The translations under genes and the position numbers were made by a program. From assembly GCF_016862975.1 (NCBI RefSeq), contig NZ_BONZ01000021.1:62001-126000 (forward strand): a stretch of 64,000 nt of DNA. The letters are read 5' to 3'. The notes below the pieces were generated by a model. The model was not told the origin of the DNA, made no database searches, and saw only the letters and a list, made by a program, of their open reading frames with translations. Positions 51,513 through 60,197 of this stretch are shown here, in pieces (position 1 is the stretch's first letter; each line of letters begins with the position of its first letter). This DNA comes from Rugosimonospora africana (GTDB lineage Bacteria; Actinomycetota; Actinomycetes; Mycobacteriales; Micromonosporaceae).

Positions 51513-52730
51513 CTAACCGAGAACGGGCGCCGCCGGAGCCCCCAGGACGAGCGCGGACAGTTCCTCGGTCGCCTCGCGCCAGGAGCGCCGGGCCGGCAGC
51601 TCACGCGGCGCCTCCGCCACACCCCGGCTCCGGCTGCGCTCCGTCGTTCCTACCTGGACGGTGCTCGCTTGGGTGAGTCGGGCGAGCGCGCGGGCCAGGG
51701 CCGCACCGGTCCAGCTGTCCATCTGGATCGCGGCGCCGCCGGTGGCCTCGGCCAGTGCCGGATCGGGCGAGATGACCGTGGGCGTACCGAGCCGCAGCGC
51801 CTCGGCGGCCGGCAGCCCGTAGCCCTCGAAGTGGCTGGGCATCAGGAACCCGGCCGCGCCGGACACCACCGCGACGTAGTCCTCGTCGCTCAGCCGGTCG
51901 AGGAACACGATCCGTCCGGCCGCCGGGGACGCCGCCGCGGCTTGTTCGAATTCCGGGATCCGCTGGCCCCCGGTGAGCACCGCGAGCACGTACCGCGGGT
52001 CGGACGCGAGCGCGTCGATGGCCAGCTCCACACCCTTGTGTGCGGCGTGGCCGGCGACGGCCAGGTACCGCTGGCCGCGCGCCTGGATCTCGGCCAGCGA
52101 CGCGGGGAGCCGGCCGGGCCCGGTGGCGTCGACATCGCTGCCCGGGTGCCACACCGCGGTGCGCGCGGCCGGCACCCCGTACACGCCGGACAGGTCGTGC
52201 CGGGTGCGTGCGCTCACACAGATCAGGTGCGCCGAACGCCGGACCGCGGTCGCGTAGCTGACCCGCCGGTACTGGCGGACCGCCGCCGGGATGCCGTACG
52301 GCCAGAGCTTGAACGCCAGGTCGTGCACCACGGTCGTGACCGGCAGCCGGCTGCCGGCGATCGCGAGCGACGGGCTCAGTGACAGTACCCGCACCGATCC
52401 GCCGGACGATTCCCGCCCGGAACCGCGTGACGCGTGGCCGGTCGCCCGGCGCAGCGCGGCCGTGGCCGTGGCGATCGTGCGGGCCCGGCCGCCGGACTGT
52501 CCAGAGAGGACGATCACGTCGCCATCGCGTCCGGGCGGGACCGCCCAGGCCGGCGGTACCGCGACGAGTTCGAGCCGGTGCCCCGCCGGCCAGTGCCGCA
52601 CGATCTCGGTGAGCACCCGGGTGATCCCGCCGGGGCCGACACCGCTGCAGTCGACGATCGTCGTGACCGGGCCCGCTGCCCGGCCGTCGACGTGTTCGCG
52701 GGCCACGGAGGCCGGTTCAGGCGGCGACAT
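51513..52730 (-). CDS. Glycosyltransferase family 4 (alpha-glycosyltransferase)
   Basis: 405 residues. After a ~25-residue start, IVDCSGVGPGGITRVLTEIV is the acceptor-side motif, with VVHDLAFKLWPYGIPAAVRQ. The C-terminal domain has YLAVAGHAAHKGVELAIDAL and SHFEGYGLPAAEALRLGTP (EX7E). The usual GT4 shape, but a Ser/Arg-rich insertion (ASRGSGRESSGGS) lies in the N-terminal half. It overlaps the next upstream GT4 gene by 14 bp. Confidence 0.87.
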   Translation of the reverse strand: MSPPEPASVAREHVDGRAAGPVTTIVDCSGVGPGGITRVLTEIVRHWPAGHRLELVAVPPAWAVPPGRDGDVIVLSGQSGGRARTIATATAALRRATGHASRGSGRESSGGSVRVLSLSPSLAIAGSRLPVTTVVHDLAFKLWPYGIPAAVRQYRRVSYATAVRRSAHLICVSARTRHDLSGVYGVPAARTAVWHPGSDVDATGPGRLPASLAEIQARGQRYLAVAGHAAHKGVELAIDALASDPRYVLAVLTGGQRIPEFEQAAAASPAAGRIVFLDRLSDEDYVAVVSGAAGFLMPSHFEGYGLPAAEALRLGTPTVISPDPALAEATGGAAIQMDSWTGAALARALARLTQASTVQVGTTERSRSRGVAEAPRELPARRSWREATEELSALVLGAPAAPVLG

Positions 52731-53811
52731 CCGCGATCCACTCCGCCATCCGGGCGTCGAACCGGTCCCGGGAAAACGTGCGGGCGTGCGCCCGGATCCG
52801 GTCGGTCGCCAGGTCCGGCAGGCGCCGGACCGCCTCCGCGTGCGGGCGCGGTTCGAGGGAGTCGACCAGGTACCCGGTCTCGCCGTCGACGACTGTCTCC
52901 AGCAGGCCGCCGCGGCGCAGGCCGATCACCGGGGTGCCGCACGCCTGTGCCTCGACCGGGATCATGCCGAAGTCCTCGTGCGCCGGAAAGAGCAGGGCGC
53001 GAGCTCCCCAGTACAGCTGGCGCAGCCGCTCCCGGCTGGGCCGCACCTCGACGGTGACCGGTACCGGAGCGACGGCGGCGAGCCGGCGCAGCCGGGCCTC
53101 CATCGGACCCGAACCCGCGATGACCAGCGGCAGCCCCGCCTCCGCGGCGATGGCGACGATCAGGTCGAAGTTCTTGTACGGCACCCACCGCCCGACCCCG
53201 AGCAGGTACTCCCGGGGCGCGTCGCGCTGCTCGGGCGGGCAGGTGGCGAAGAAGTCGACGTCCACCGGGGGGTTGATGACTGTCGCGTCGCGCTTCCAGT
53301 AGCGCCTGATCCGCGCCTGGACCTCGCGGGAGTTGGCCGCGTAGGCGTGCACGTGGCGGCTGAGCCGCACGTCGGCCGCCTGGAGCATCCGGCGCGGCGC
53401 GGCGAGCAACGGGTTGGCGCCGCGCCCGTCGAACGCCGGACTCCAAAGGTAGCGCGCCGGCGAGTGGACGTAGCTCAGGTACCGGGTGCGCTCCGGCGGG
53501 CCGAGCCGGACGGTGTGAGCGAACGCGTGCGTCGAGGAGATGACCACGTCGAACCTGGTCCGGTCCAGCGTCCGCCAGGCCAGCGGCATGACCGGGAGCG
53601 CGGCGGCCTTGCTGCGGCGCAGTGGCGTGCGCGCCAGCCAGGACTGGGACAGCGCCAACGTCCGGGTCGGCGCGTCCCGTTCGGCCCACAGCACATACCG
53701 GGCCGCGTGCGGGACCAGTCCGGCGATAGCGAGGAAGACCTGTTCCGAACCGCCGGTGGCGCTGAACCACTCGTGGACGACCGCGACGGTGCGGCCCTCC
53801 AGCAGGGTCAT
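52717..53811 (-). CDS. Glycosyltransferase family 4
   Basis: 364 residues from ATG 53811; upstream frame is open but lies antisense to the Pro-rich gene. N-terminal VAVVHEWFSATGGSEQVFLA, then the donor site GVGRWVPYKNFDLIVAIAAE and HEDFGMIPVEAQACGTPVI (EX7E). The start overlaps the previous stop by one base (TGATGA). Together with the two downstream GT4 genes it suggests a repeat unit of at least four sugars, counting the one added by the initiating transferase (inference). Confidence 0.88.
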   Translation of the reverse strand: MTLLEGRTVAVVHEWFSATGGSEQVFLAIAGLVPHAARYVLWAERDAPTRTLALSQSWLARTPLRRSKAAALPVMPLAWRTLDRTRFDVVISSTHAFAHTVRLGPPERTRYLSYVHSPARYLWSPAFDGRGANPLLAAPRRMLQAADVRLSRHVHAYAANSREVQARIRRYWKRDATVINPPVDVDFFATCPPEQRDAPREYLLGVGRWVPYKNFDLIVAIAAEAGLPLVIAGSGPMEARLRRLAAVAPVPVTVEVRPSRERLRQLYWGARALLFPAHEDFGMIPVEAQACGTPVIGLRRGGLLETVVDGETGYLVDSLEPRPHAEAVRRLPDLATDRIRAHARTFSRDRFDARMAEWIADVAA

Positions 53812-55190
53812 CAGCTGTACCGCTGCCACAGGTCGCGCAGCGGAGCCCAGCTGTTGCCGAGGTCCTCCTTGCACATCGCTTCCATCAGCAACGCGGCCGA
53901 ACTGCCGTCGCGGTCCCACCAGATCCCGCACAGCGCGCGGCCGTCGCCGGTCTTCAGCGCGTACTCGACGTAGTTGCCCTTGGCGCCGCTGACACCGCCG
54001 TTGGTGGGCGCGGGCGGCTGCTGCCCGGGAGCCAGCGACCCGGTCGTCAGGTTGAGCTGCTCGCGGTACGTGCGCTCGGTGTTCAGCTCGTCCCGGGACT
54101 TGAACTGTGCGAACTGGACGTTGACGCCGCCGTACCGGCAGACCACGTATTTGCTCGCGTCGGCCGGCAGCTTCGGGCCGCCCGCGTCGTCGTTGGTCAG
54201 ACACCCGCCGACGTACGGCAGCCACGGCTCCGCCAGCGGCACCAGGTCCCCAGAGAACTTCGGCCGGTTGAGCAGCATCTGGCTGGCCTCGAACGGGTTG
54301 AGCGCGGCGCTCGGCGCGGCCGACGGCGTCGCGTCCGGCTTGCCGCCCTGCGCGCCGAAAAAGTAGCCGCCCACGCCGACCAGGACCGCGACCGCCAACC
54401 CGATGGCCAGCCCGATGATGAACCGGGACCGGTTCGGCCGTGGTGGCGACGGCACGATCCGGGCAGGGCCGGCGGTCGACCGCGGGTCGGCCCAGGTCTG
54501 GAACGGCTGGTCCGGGGTGTGCGGCGGCTGCGGCTGTGGCTGTGGAGGCACCGAGACCGGGCCGGGTGCGAACGGCTGCTCCCCGCCCTGCGGTGGCGCG
54601 GAAACCGGGCCGGTCTGGAACGACGACGTCCACGGCGGTGTCGCCGACGGATCGCCCGCCGGCGGCCAGGACGGGTATGGCGTCGTGGCGAACGGCTCAT
54701 CGGCACCCTGCGGCGGCGCGGACACCGGACCGGACGCGAACGGCTGGTCGCCCTGCCCGGACTGCGGCCCCCCGGAGACCGGCCCGGCCGGGACCGTCCA
54801 GGTGTGCGTCTCGGGATCGGCGCCGGCGGGCGGCCACGACGGCCCCGGCTGCTGCGGGTACTGCCCGACCCCCGGCGGCACGGGAGCGAACGGCGAGTCC
54901 GTGCCCGGCGGCGGGAATGGCTGGTCGCCGGGGTGCGGCGGCTGCGGTGGTTGCGACTGCGCGGTGAACTGCTGGTCGACCGGTAGGGCGGGCGCGGGCG
55001 GGTACGGCGACCCGGCGGACGGCGGCGCGAACGGCGACTCCGGGGCGGGCGGCCAGTTTTCCGGGGCGGGATTGTTCGCCGGCGGCACCGGTGCCTGCGG
55101 CGATCGCTGCCCGGGCACGGCGTTCGACCAGGGCGACTGCGGCTGCCCGCCGGTTTCTGCGCCGGAATCCTGACGCGCCTCATCGTTCAC
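53811..55190 (-). CDS. Pro-rich single-helix membrane protein of the EPS locus
   Basis: 459 residues from GTG 55190; GTG 55229 would add 13 residues, and neither has a strong ribosome site. Residues 1-~250 are Pro/Gln/Gly repeats (PFAPPSAGSPYPP, GPVSAPPQG). One membrane helix (~262-285, FIIGLAIGLAVAVLVGVGGY) is followed by an extracytoplasmic domain of ~155 residues with several cysteines (VGGCLTNDD, YVVCRYGG, RALCGIWWDRD, AMCKEDLG) that may pair in disulfides. No known family is evident. Located between the initiating transferase and the GT4 genes, so probably a polymer-export or surface factor. Confidence 0.7.
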   Translation of the reverse strand: MNDEARQDSGAETGGQPQSPWSNAVPGQRSPQAPVPPANNPAPENWPPAPESPFAPPSAGSPYPPAPALPVDQQFTAQSQPPQPPHPGDQPFPPPGTDSPFAPVPPGVGQYPQQPGPSWPPAGADPETHTWTVPAGPVSGGPQSGQGDQPFASGPVSAPPQGADEPFATTPYPSWPPAGDPSATPPWTSSFQTGPVSAPPQGGEQPFAPGPVSVPPQPQPQPPHTPDQPFQTWADPRSTAGPARIVPSPPRPNRSRFIIGLAIGLAVAVLVGVGGYFFGAQGGKPDATPSAAPSAALNPFEASQMLLNRPKFSGDLVPLAEPWLPYVGGCLTNDDAGGPKLPADASKYVVCRYGGVNVQFAQFKSRDELNTERTYREQLNLTTGSLAPGQQPPAPTNGGVSGAKGNYVEYALKTGDGRALCGIWWDRDGSSAALLMEAMCKEDLGNSWAPLRDLWQRYS

Positions 55191-55296
55191 GAACCGGAGA
55201 GTACCAACCGGGTGCGAAAAAAAGTTCACTGCCCTACGCGAATGGGCTGCACACGTACGGGTACCGGGAACGTCCGGGACAGACCACCGCGCGCGG

Positions 55297-57207
55297 TTAC
55301 CGGCCGCCTCCCCGGAACACCTCGATGATGGTGCGGAACAGCACCCTGATGTCGAGCCACAGCGACCAGTTCTCGATGTAGTAGTTGTCGAACCGGGCCC
55401 GGTCCGAGATCGGGGTGTCCCCCCGCAACCCGCTGACCTGGGCGAGCCCGGTGAGGCCGACCGGCACCCGGTGGCGCATCGCGTAGCCGGGGTATTCGGC
55501 GGAGAACTTCTCCACGAAGTACGGCCGCTCGGGTCGCGGCCCGACCACGGTCATGTCGCCACGCAAGACGTTCCAGAACTGTGGCAGCTCGTCCAGCGAG
55601 GTGCGGCGCATGAACCGGCCGAACGCGCTGACCCGCTGGTCACCCGCGATGGACCACTTCGTCTGGGACTCGGTCTCGTCGTGCGGCCGCATCGTGCGGA
55701 ACTTGATGAGCTGGATCGACCTGCCGTCGCGCCCGATGCGCTCCTGCCGGAAGAAGATGCCGCGCCCGCCGTCGAGCCGGGTCGCGATGGCGCAGAGCAG
55801 CAGCACCGGGCTGAGGACGATCAGGGCGAGCGACGCGAAGACGATGTCCGACCCGCGCTTGACCGCCCAGCGCGGCCCGGACAGCGTGGTGTCGGCGATC
55901 CGCACGACGGGTACCGCGCCGACGTGGTCGGTGAGGGTGCCGTGCGCCCGTGAACCCCAGAGCCGCGGCACGACCCAGAGGTCGCAGCCGGCACAGCCGG
56001 GCTGGCGCACGATCTCCATGAGAGTGGACTCGGCGCAGTCGGGGTCAGCGATGATGATGACGTCGCACAGCGTCCTCGCGACGGTCTCCGGCAGGTCGTC
56101 CAGCGTCCCGACCAGCGCGCCGGACACCATGTCCCGGCGGGCGGCGGAGTCGACGTGGCCGGCGAAGCGCAGCCCGTACTGGGGGTACCGCTGGAGCAGT
56201 TCGGCCAGCGCGACGCCGATCGGGCCGTTGCCGATGATGACCGCGTTGTGCGCCACCCACCGGCGGCGACGGGCGAACAGCGCCGCGTTCCTGGTCAGTA
56301 CCCGGCCGAGGATGACCGAGACAGCCGAGGCCGGGATGCCCTGCAGGAAGTTGGTGCCGTACCCGACGGACTCGTGGCGCACGGCCGCGACGACCCCGAT
56401 GACGGCGGCGGCGGCCAGCAGGCGGCCGCACAGGTTCGGCAGCTCGTCGAGGATGCTGATGTGGCGGCGCGCCCGGTACAGGCCGCCGGACGCGAAGAAG
56501 ACGATGGTCAGCGCGGCAGCGGACAGGGTGCCGCGCCAATACTGGGTGCTGACGGTCAGCGGTACCAGCAGGGCGAGCAGGTCGACCGGCGCCGTCAGCA
56601 TCCAGGCCCGCAGCGGCCGGGTACGCGCGGCGGTGACCGCCCGGCCCGCGGTGGCAGCCCGGCCCGCGGTCGCCGCCCCGCCAGCGGTGGCTGCCCGGCC
56701 CGCGGGCGGCGCGTCCCGCCGCACCACGGCGGGATCCGTCGGCCTCCGCCCGTTGCCGGCGTGCGGACGGGGGCGCGGCCGGGGAATCACCGGTCGGTCG
56801 TCGCCGAACCGCGCGGAGTCGCTCGACCTGTCGTCGAACCGCGCGGCATCACTCGACCTCTCGTCGAACCGCCCGGAGCCGCCCGACCTCTCGTCGAACC
56901 GCCCGGGACCGCCCGACCTGTCGTCGAACCGCCCGGGAACACTCGACCTCTCGTCGAACCGCCCGGGACCGCCCGACCTGTCGTCGAACCGCCCGGAGCC
57001 GCGCTGCTTCTCGTCGAGGCGCGCGGGGCCGTGCGGCTTGTCGTCGAGCCGCGTCCCATCTGGACGCGTCCCGTCGTGCGGCACGGTGCCGCCATGCGAC
57101 AGCGTGCCGTCGTGCGACACCGTGCCGTCGTGCGACACCGTGCCGTCGTCGAGCGGCGCGGCCGTCGCCTCGCAGCTGCCCACCGGCGGCGTACCGGCGA
57201 TGTCCAT
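55297..57207 (-). CDS. Exopolysaccharide polyprenyl glycosylphosphotransferase (PHPT/WbaP-type)
   Basis: 636 residues. An unusual N-terminus (residues ~40-125) holds about eight 10-residue repeats of the form GRFDERSGGP. Four or five membrane helices and a CoA-binding-like domain (AVIIGNGPIGVALAEL) follow. The conserved C-terminal transferase has KRGSDIVFASLALIVLSPV, IQLIKFRTMR, DELPQFWNVLRGDMTVVGPR. It starts each repeat unit by moving a sugar-1-phosphate to undecaprenyl phosphate. GGGGGAG sits before the start. Confidence 0.92.
   Translation of the reverse strand: MDIAGTPPVGSCEATAAPLDDGTVSHDGTVSHDGTLSHGGTVPHDGTRPDGTRLDDKPHGPARLDEKQRGSGRFDDRSGGPGRFDERSSVPGRFDDRSGGPGRFDERSGGSGRFDERSSDAARFDDRSSDSARFGDDRPVIPRPRPRPHAGNGRRPTDPAVVRRDAPPAGRAATAGGAATAGRAATAGRAVTAARTRPLRAWMLTAPVDLLALLVPLTVSTQYWRGTLSAAALTIVFFASGGLYRARRHISILDELPNLCGRLLAAAAVIGVVAAVRHESVGYGTNFLQGIPASAVSVILGRVLTRNAALFARRRRWVAHNAVIIGNGPIGVALAELLQRYPQYGLRFAGHVDSAARRDMVSGALVGTLDDLPETVARTLCDVIIIADPDCAESTLMEIVRQPGCAGCDLWVVPRLWGSRAHGTLTDHVGAVPVVRIADTTLSGPRWAVKRGSDIVFASLALIVLSPVLLLCAIATRLDGGRGIFFRQERIGRDGRSIQLIKFRTMRPHDETESQTKWSIAGDQRVSAFGRFMRRTSLDELPQFWNVLRGDMTVVGPRPERPYFVEKFSAEYPGYAMRHRVPVGLTGLAQVSGLRGDTPISDRARFDNYYIENWSLWLDIRVLFRTIIEVFRGGGR
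56795..57035. repeat. 30-bp coding repeats (GRFDERSGGP)
   Basis: About eight tandem 30-bp units such as CGTCGAACCGCCCGGGACCG and then CCCGACCTCT, inside the glycosylphosphotransferase gene. They encode an acidic/basic decapeptide with RFDDRS or RFDERS at its core. Confidence 0.85.
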
Positions 57208-57298
57208 CGTCTCCCCCGTTCCGCCGCAGGCCCCCGGCCGGCGGCGGCATCTGGGCGGGTGCGGCCCGCCCGCACCGCCGGGTGCCCGGCGGCCTCGG

Positions 57299-58567
57299 TC
57301 ACTGCTTCATCGCGGCCATGATCGCGGGGACATTGTCGTCGCGGACGGCGTTGAAGAGCACCTTCGCCTTCGCGGTATCGGCGAAGACCACGCTCTGGTC
57401 GCCGACCTGGCCGGTGCCCTTCGACGGGCTGGTGAAGAACGTCAGGTTGCCGCTGCGCAGATTGCGCAGCTCGGTGGCCTGGCTGACCAGCGAGAGCGTC
57501 TGGTCGACCTGCACGGCCTTCGCGGTCGCCCGGACAAAGGAGTTCAACCTGGCGGGGTTGCCCAGCACCCCGGCCGAGGCGGCCTTGTCGAGAACAGCCT
57601 TGATCATCTGCTGTTGATGCTGGATCCGGGCGAAGTCGCCGTCGGCGAACGCGTAGCGCTCACGCGAGTAGTCCAGCGCCTGCGCGCCGTTCATCCGCTG
57701 CATGCCCTGGTTGAAGTGCCGGATGTTGGAGGGGTCGAGCGAGTGCGTGGAGGTGAACGCCTTGTCGACGTAGATGTCCACGCCGCCGAGCGCGTCGATG
57801 ATCTCCTTGAACCCGGAGAAGTCGACGAGGACGACGTGGTCGATGCGCACCCCGGTAAAGCTCTCCACCGTCTGCACGACGAGCGGGACGCCGCCCCAGG
57901 CATAGGCGGCGTTGATTTTCGCGTCGACGTTGCCGTGCTTGCCATCCTGCGACCGGGGGACGTGCACCCAGGTGTCGCGCGGGATCGAGACGAGCTGCGC
58001 GCTCCCATGCCCCTTGGGCAGGTGGGCGAGGATGATGGTGTCGCTGCGCGAGCCCCCGGTGTTGTTCGGGTCGCGGGTGTCGCTGCCCAGGAGCAGCAGA
58101 TTTTCCGCGTCGGCCGCGACCTTGACCGGGCGCGACTGCTCGGGCACGCCGCTGAACGCGTTGACCCGCTTGACGCTCTTGTCGACCGAGTGCACGTAGA
58201 GGCCCGCGGCCGTGACTCCGCCGGCGACGAGCACCACGAGAACGATCGCGCAGATGAGGACGATGCGGCGCACCCGGTGCCGGCGGCGGACTGGCTTCTC
58301 GACCGGCGCGGCCTCGGTCGGCCGGCCATCGGCCGGCTTCTCGTCGGCGGGCTTGCCATCGACCGGATGACCGTCCGCGGACTGGCCGTCCACGACCTGA
58401 GTGTCGACAGACTGAGCGTCGGCGGACTGGCCGTCGGCGGTCACGTCGGCGGACCGACCATCGGAACGGTGAGCCTCATCCTGTCCCGCTTCGGGAGTCG
58501 TCGCTTCGGACACTCCATCGTCGGCAGCGGGCGCGGTTGTCTCAGCGGGACCTGAACGGCGTGGCAT
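57299..58567 (-). CDS. LytR-CpsA-Psr (LCP) family ligase
   Basis: 422 residues. The cytoplasmic N-terminus (residues 1-~95) is disordered and built from DGQSADAQSVDTQ-type repeats. One membrane helix (~98-122), then the LCP domain: LLLLGSDTRDPNN, DTIILAHLP, SIPRDTWVHVP, INAAYAWGGVPLV and YSRERYAFADGDFARIQHQQ, with the Arg and Asp residues that bind the lipid pyrophosphate. LCP enzymes attach lipid-linked polymers (teichoic acid, capsule, arabinogalactan) to peptidoglycan. First gene of the EPS operon, so it should anchor that polymer. The next gene starts 91 bp downstream. Confidence 0.92.
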   Translation of the reverse strand: MPRRSGPAETTAPAADDGVSEATTPEAGQDEAHRSDGRSADVTADGQSADAQSVDTQVVDGQSADGHPVDGKPADEKPADGRPTEAAPVEKPVRRRHRVRRIVLICAIVLVVLVAGGVTAAGLYVHSVDKSVKRVNAFSGVPEQSRPVKVAADAENLLLLGSDTRDPNNTGGSRSDTIILAHLPKGHGSAQLVSIPRDTWVHVPRSQDGKHGNVDAKINAAYAWGGVPLVVQTVESFTGVRIDHVVLVDFSGFKEIIDALGGVDIYVDKAFTSTHSLDPSNIRHFNQGMQRMNGAQALDYSRERYAFADGDFARIQHQQQMIKAVLDKAASAGVLGNPARLNSFVRATAKAVQVDQTLSLVSQATELRNLRSGNLTFFTSPSKGTGQVGDQSVVFADTAKAKVLFNAVRDDNVPAIMAAMKQ

Positions 58568-59074
58568 GCCGCAGATCGTACTGACGGGGTGCGACGGTCC
58601 GACGCCCCCGGGTTCGGTACCGCCGGTGGCGACGACGATCCGGCCCGCGACCTGGGGTACCTGGCCAGTACCGGCCGGTCATTGACCGAGATGACGGATA
58701 AGGGAACTCTCCCGCATCGCGGTGAAAGTCGGAGACCCGTCGCTGTGCGATGCGCTTCAGACCTGCCCGTCGCCTCTCGCGCCGTCACTTCTCTCGCGCC
58801 GCCACCTCTCTTGCGCCGGTCACCTCTCGCGCCACCGCCTTCGCGCCGCCGACGCCCGCCTGCCGGCATCGCGGATCGCGGATCGCGGATCGCGGATCGC
58901 GGATCGCGGATCGCGGATCGCGGATCGCGGATCGCGGATCGCGGACATACCTTTATATCTTTCTGCCATCCCCTCCGCGGCGCCGTTGCCGCGTCTCGCC
59001 GATGCCCGCCGCGCGTCAGCCATGCCGACAGCCGGGACGACAGCCGGCGCCCAGGCCGGCGGTACCGTTGCGCG
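58568..59074. other. Gap with heptamer array between LCP and APH genes
   Basis: 507 bases. 58774-58850 holds imperfect ~15-bp repeats rich in TCTCGCGCC. 58868-58944 is the perfect heptamer array described separately. 58945-59074 precedes the kinase start. Open frames cross the region only because the repeats lack stops; no gene is supported. Confidence 0.7.
58868..58944. repeat. Heptamer array (ATCGCGG) x11
   Basis: Eleven exact head-to-tail copies of ATCGCGG. It reads without stops in all three forward frames. No flanking duplication or insertion sequence was seen. The unit contains GATC and CGCG. Confidence 0.97.
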
Positions 59075-59725
59075 ATGCCGACGCCGCTGGCTCGTGGTCG
59101 CTCCGCGGACGTGTTCGCGCTCGACTCCGGACGGGTGCTGCGCCGGTACCGCGACGGCGCCGACGTCTCGGCGGAGGCCGAGGTCATGGCGTACGTCGGT
59201 GGTCTCGGGTTCCCGGTGCCGCGGGTCGACTCCGCGGACGGCACCGACCTGGTGATGGAGCGGCTCGACGGCCCGACGATGCTCGACGCCCTCGTGTCCG
59301 GGACGCTCGATCCCGCGGACGGTGGCCGTCAGCTTGCCGACCTGCACACCCGACTGCACGCGCTACCCGCCCGGCTGTCCCGCGACCCGGCCGTCCGCGT
59401 CGTGCACCTCGACCTGCATCCGCAGAACGTCATGCTCAGCTCGCGGGGAGCCGTCGTCATCGACTGGCGGAACGCGACCGAGGGTCCGCCGGACCTGGAC
59501 ACCGCGATGACCGCACTGATCATGGCTCAGATCGCGGTCGACCCGGCCCACGACCTCGCCGAGTTGGCCGCCGCCGGAGTGCGCGGCTTCCTCGCCCGGT
59601 CCGACGGCGATCCCCGGCGGGCACTCGACGAGGCGGTCGCGCTGCGGGCCGCGGATCCGAACCTCACCCGGGACGAGGCACGGCTGCTCCCGGCAGCCGC
59701 GGCGCTGATCGCGGCGCCCGAGTAG
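59075..59725 (+). CDS. APH-type phosphotransferase/kinase-like protein
   Basis: 216 residues, shorter than standard APH enzymes (~260-300). The N-lobe is reduced: it begins MPTPLARGRSADVFALDSGR, with a GRSADVF glycine loop but no clear invariant lysine at the usual distance (VLRRYRDG). The catalytic loop is VVHLDLHPQNVML (HLDLHPQN) and the metal site is VVIDWRNA. Family members phosphorylate antibiotics, sugars or choline using ATP. Resistance is not shown. Start ATG chosen because conserved sequence begins there. Confidence 0.78.
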   Translation: MPTPLARGRSADVFALDSGRVLRRYRDGADVSAEAEVMAYVGGLGFPVPRVDSADGTDLVMERLDGPTMLDALVSGTLDPADGGRQLADLHTRLHALPARLSRDPAVRVVHLDLHPQNVMLSSRGAVVIDWRNATEGPPDLDTAMTALIMAQIAVDPAHDLAELAAAGVRGFLARSDGDPRRALDEAVALRAADPNLTRDEARLLPAAAALIAAPE

Positions 59726-59945
59726 TCGCGGCAGGCGGGCAGTCGCGGCAGGCGGGCAGTCGGGAGCAGTTGGGGATGCCAGGCACGCGGGCAGTCGCGG
59801 GCCGCCGGGGATGCCAGCGCAGGCGGGCAGTCGTGCGCAGCCGGGGATGCCAGGGCACGCGGGCAGTCGCGGGGCGGCCGGGGAGGCCAGCGCAGGCGGG
59901 CAGTCGCGAACAGCCGGGGATGCCAGAGCACGCGGGCGGCCGGGA
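59723..59945. repeat. ~36-bp imperfect tandem repeats after the APH gene
   Basis: ATGCCAG recurs at 59776, 59811, 59847, (GGCCAG) 59884 and 59920, with ~36-bp period. Units read GCGGGCAGTCGCGG, CCGGGGATGCCAG. The array begins at the kinase stop codon. Unequal units and no conserved repeat-spacer form exclude CRISPR. Confidence 0.8.
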
Positions 59946-60197
59946 GGCCAGGGAGAGTCGCAAGCGGCCGGGGTGACCGCTTCGCCGGTCTTTAACCCGC
60001 CGTTGACATCCGGGCGCTAGCATGCCCGGGTCCGGGTGCCTGAGCCGCGGATCGCCGCCAGGTCCGGCCACCGCACCCGGCATCGGGGCCTCCCGGCACC
60101 CGGCTGACCAGGCCCGGTCACCCCGGATCCGGTCCCTGACTTGACGGCCGGTAAGCTGCCACCCGAAGCACGTCACTACGGGGACCAGGAGGCTGGG
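59946..60197. promoter_or_regulatory. Upstream region of the MMPL transporter
   Basis: 252 bases. TTGACA at 60003-60008 is a perfect -35, but the only TANNNT nearby (TAGCAT, 60018) is just nine bases on. CCGGGC/GCCCGG at 60010-60029 is an inverted repeat around CTAG and may be an operator. A second TTGACG is at 60141. No gene is supported. Confidence 0.35.

Noticed and set aside
52717-54633. Extension of the third GT4 gene upstream to 54633
   Set aside because: It would run through the Pro-rich membrane protein gene in another frame; GT4 homology starts at 53811.
58568-59074. In-frame upstream extension of the APH-like gene through the heptamer array
   Set aside because: The extension translates the ATCGCGG repeat (ADRGSRI units) and has no ribosome site; the conserved kinase sequence begins at 59075.
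59723-59945. Possible CRISPR array
   Set aside because: Units are imperfect with ~36-bp period, no constant repeat with unique spacers, and no cas genes in the window.
60003-60023. TTGACA promoter for the MMPL gene
   Set aside because: The only nearby -10-like element (TAGCAT) is nine bases away, too close for a sigma-70 type promoter; kept only as a note in the gap entry.
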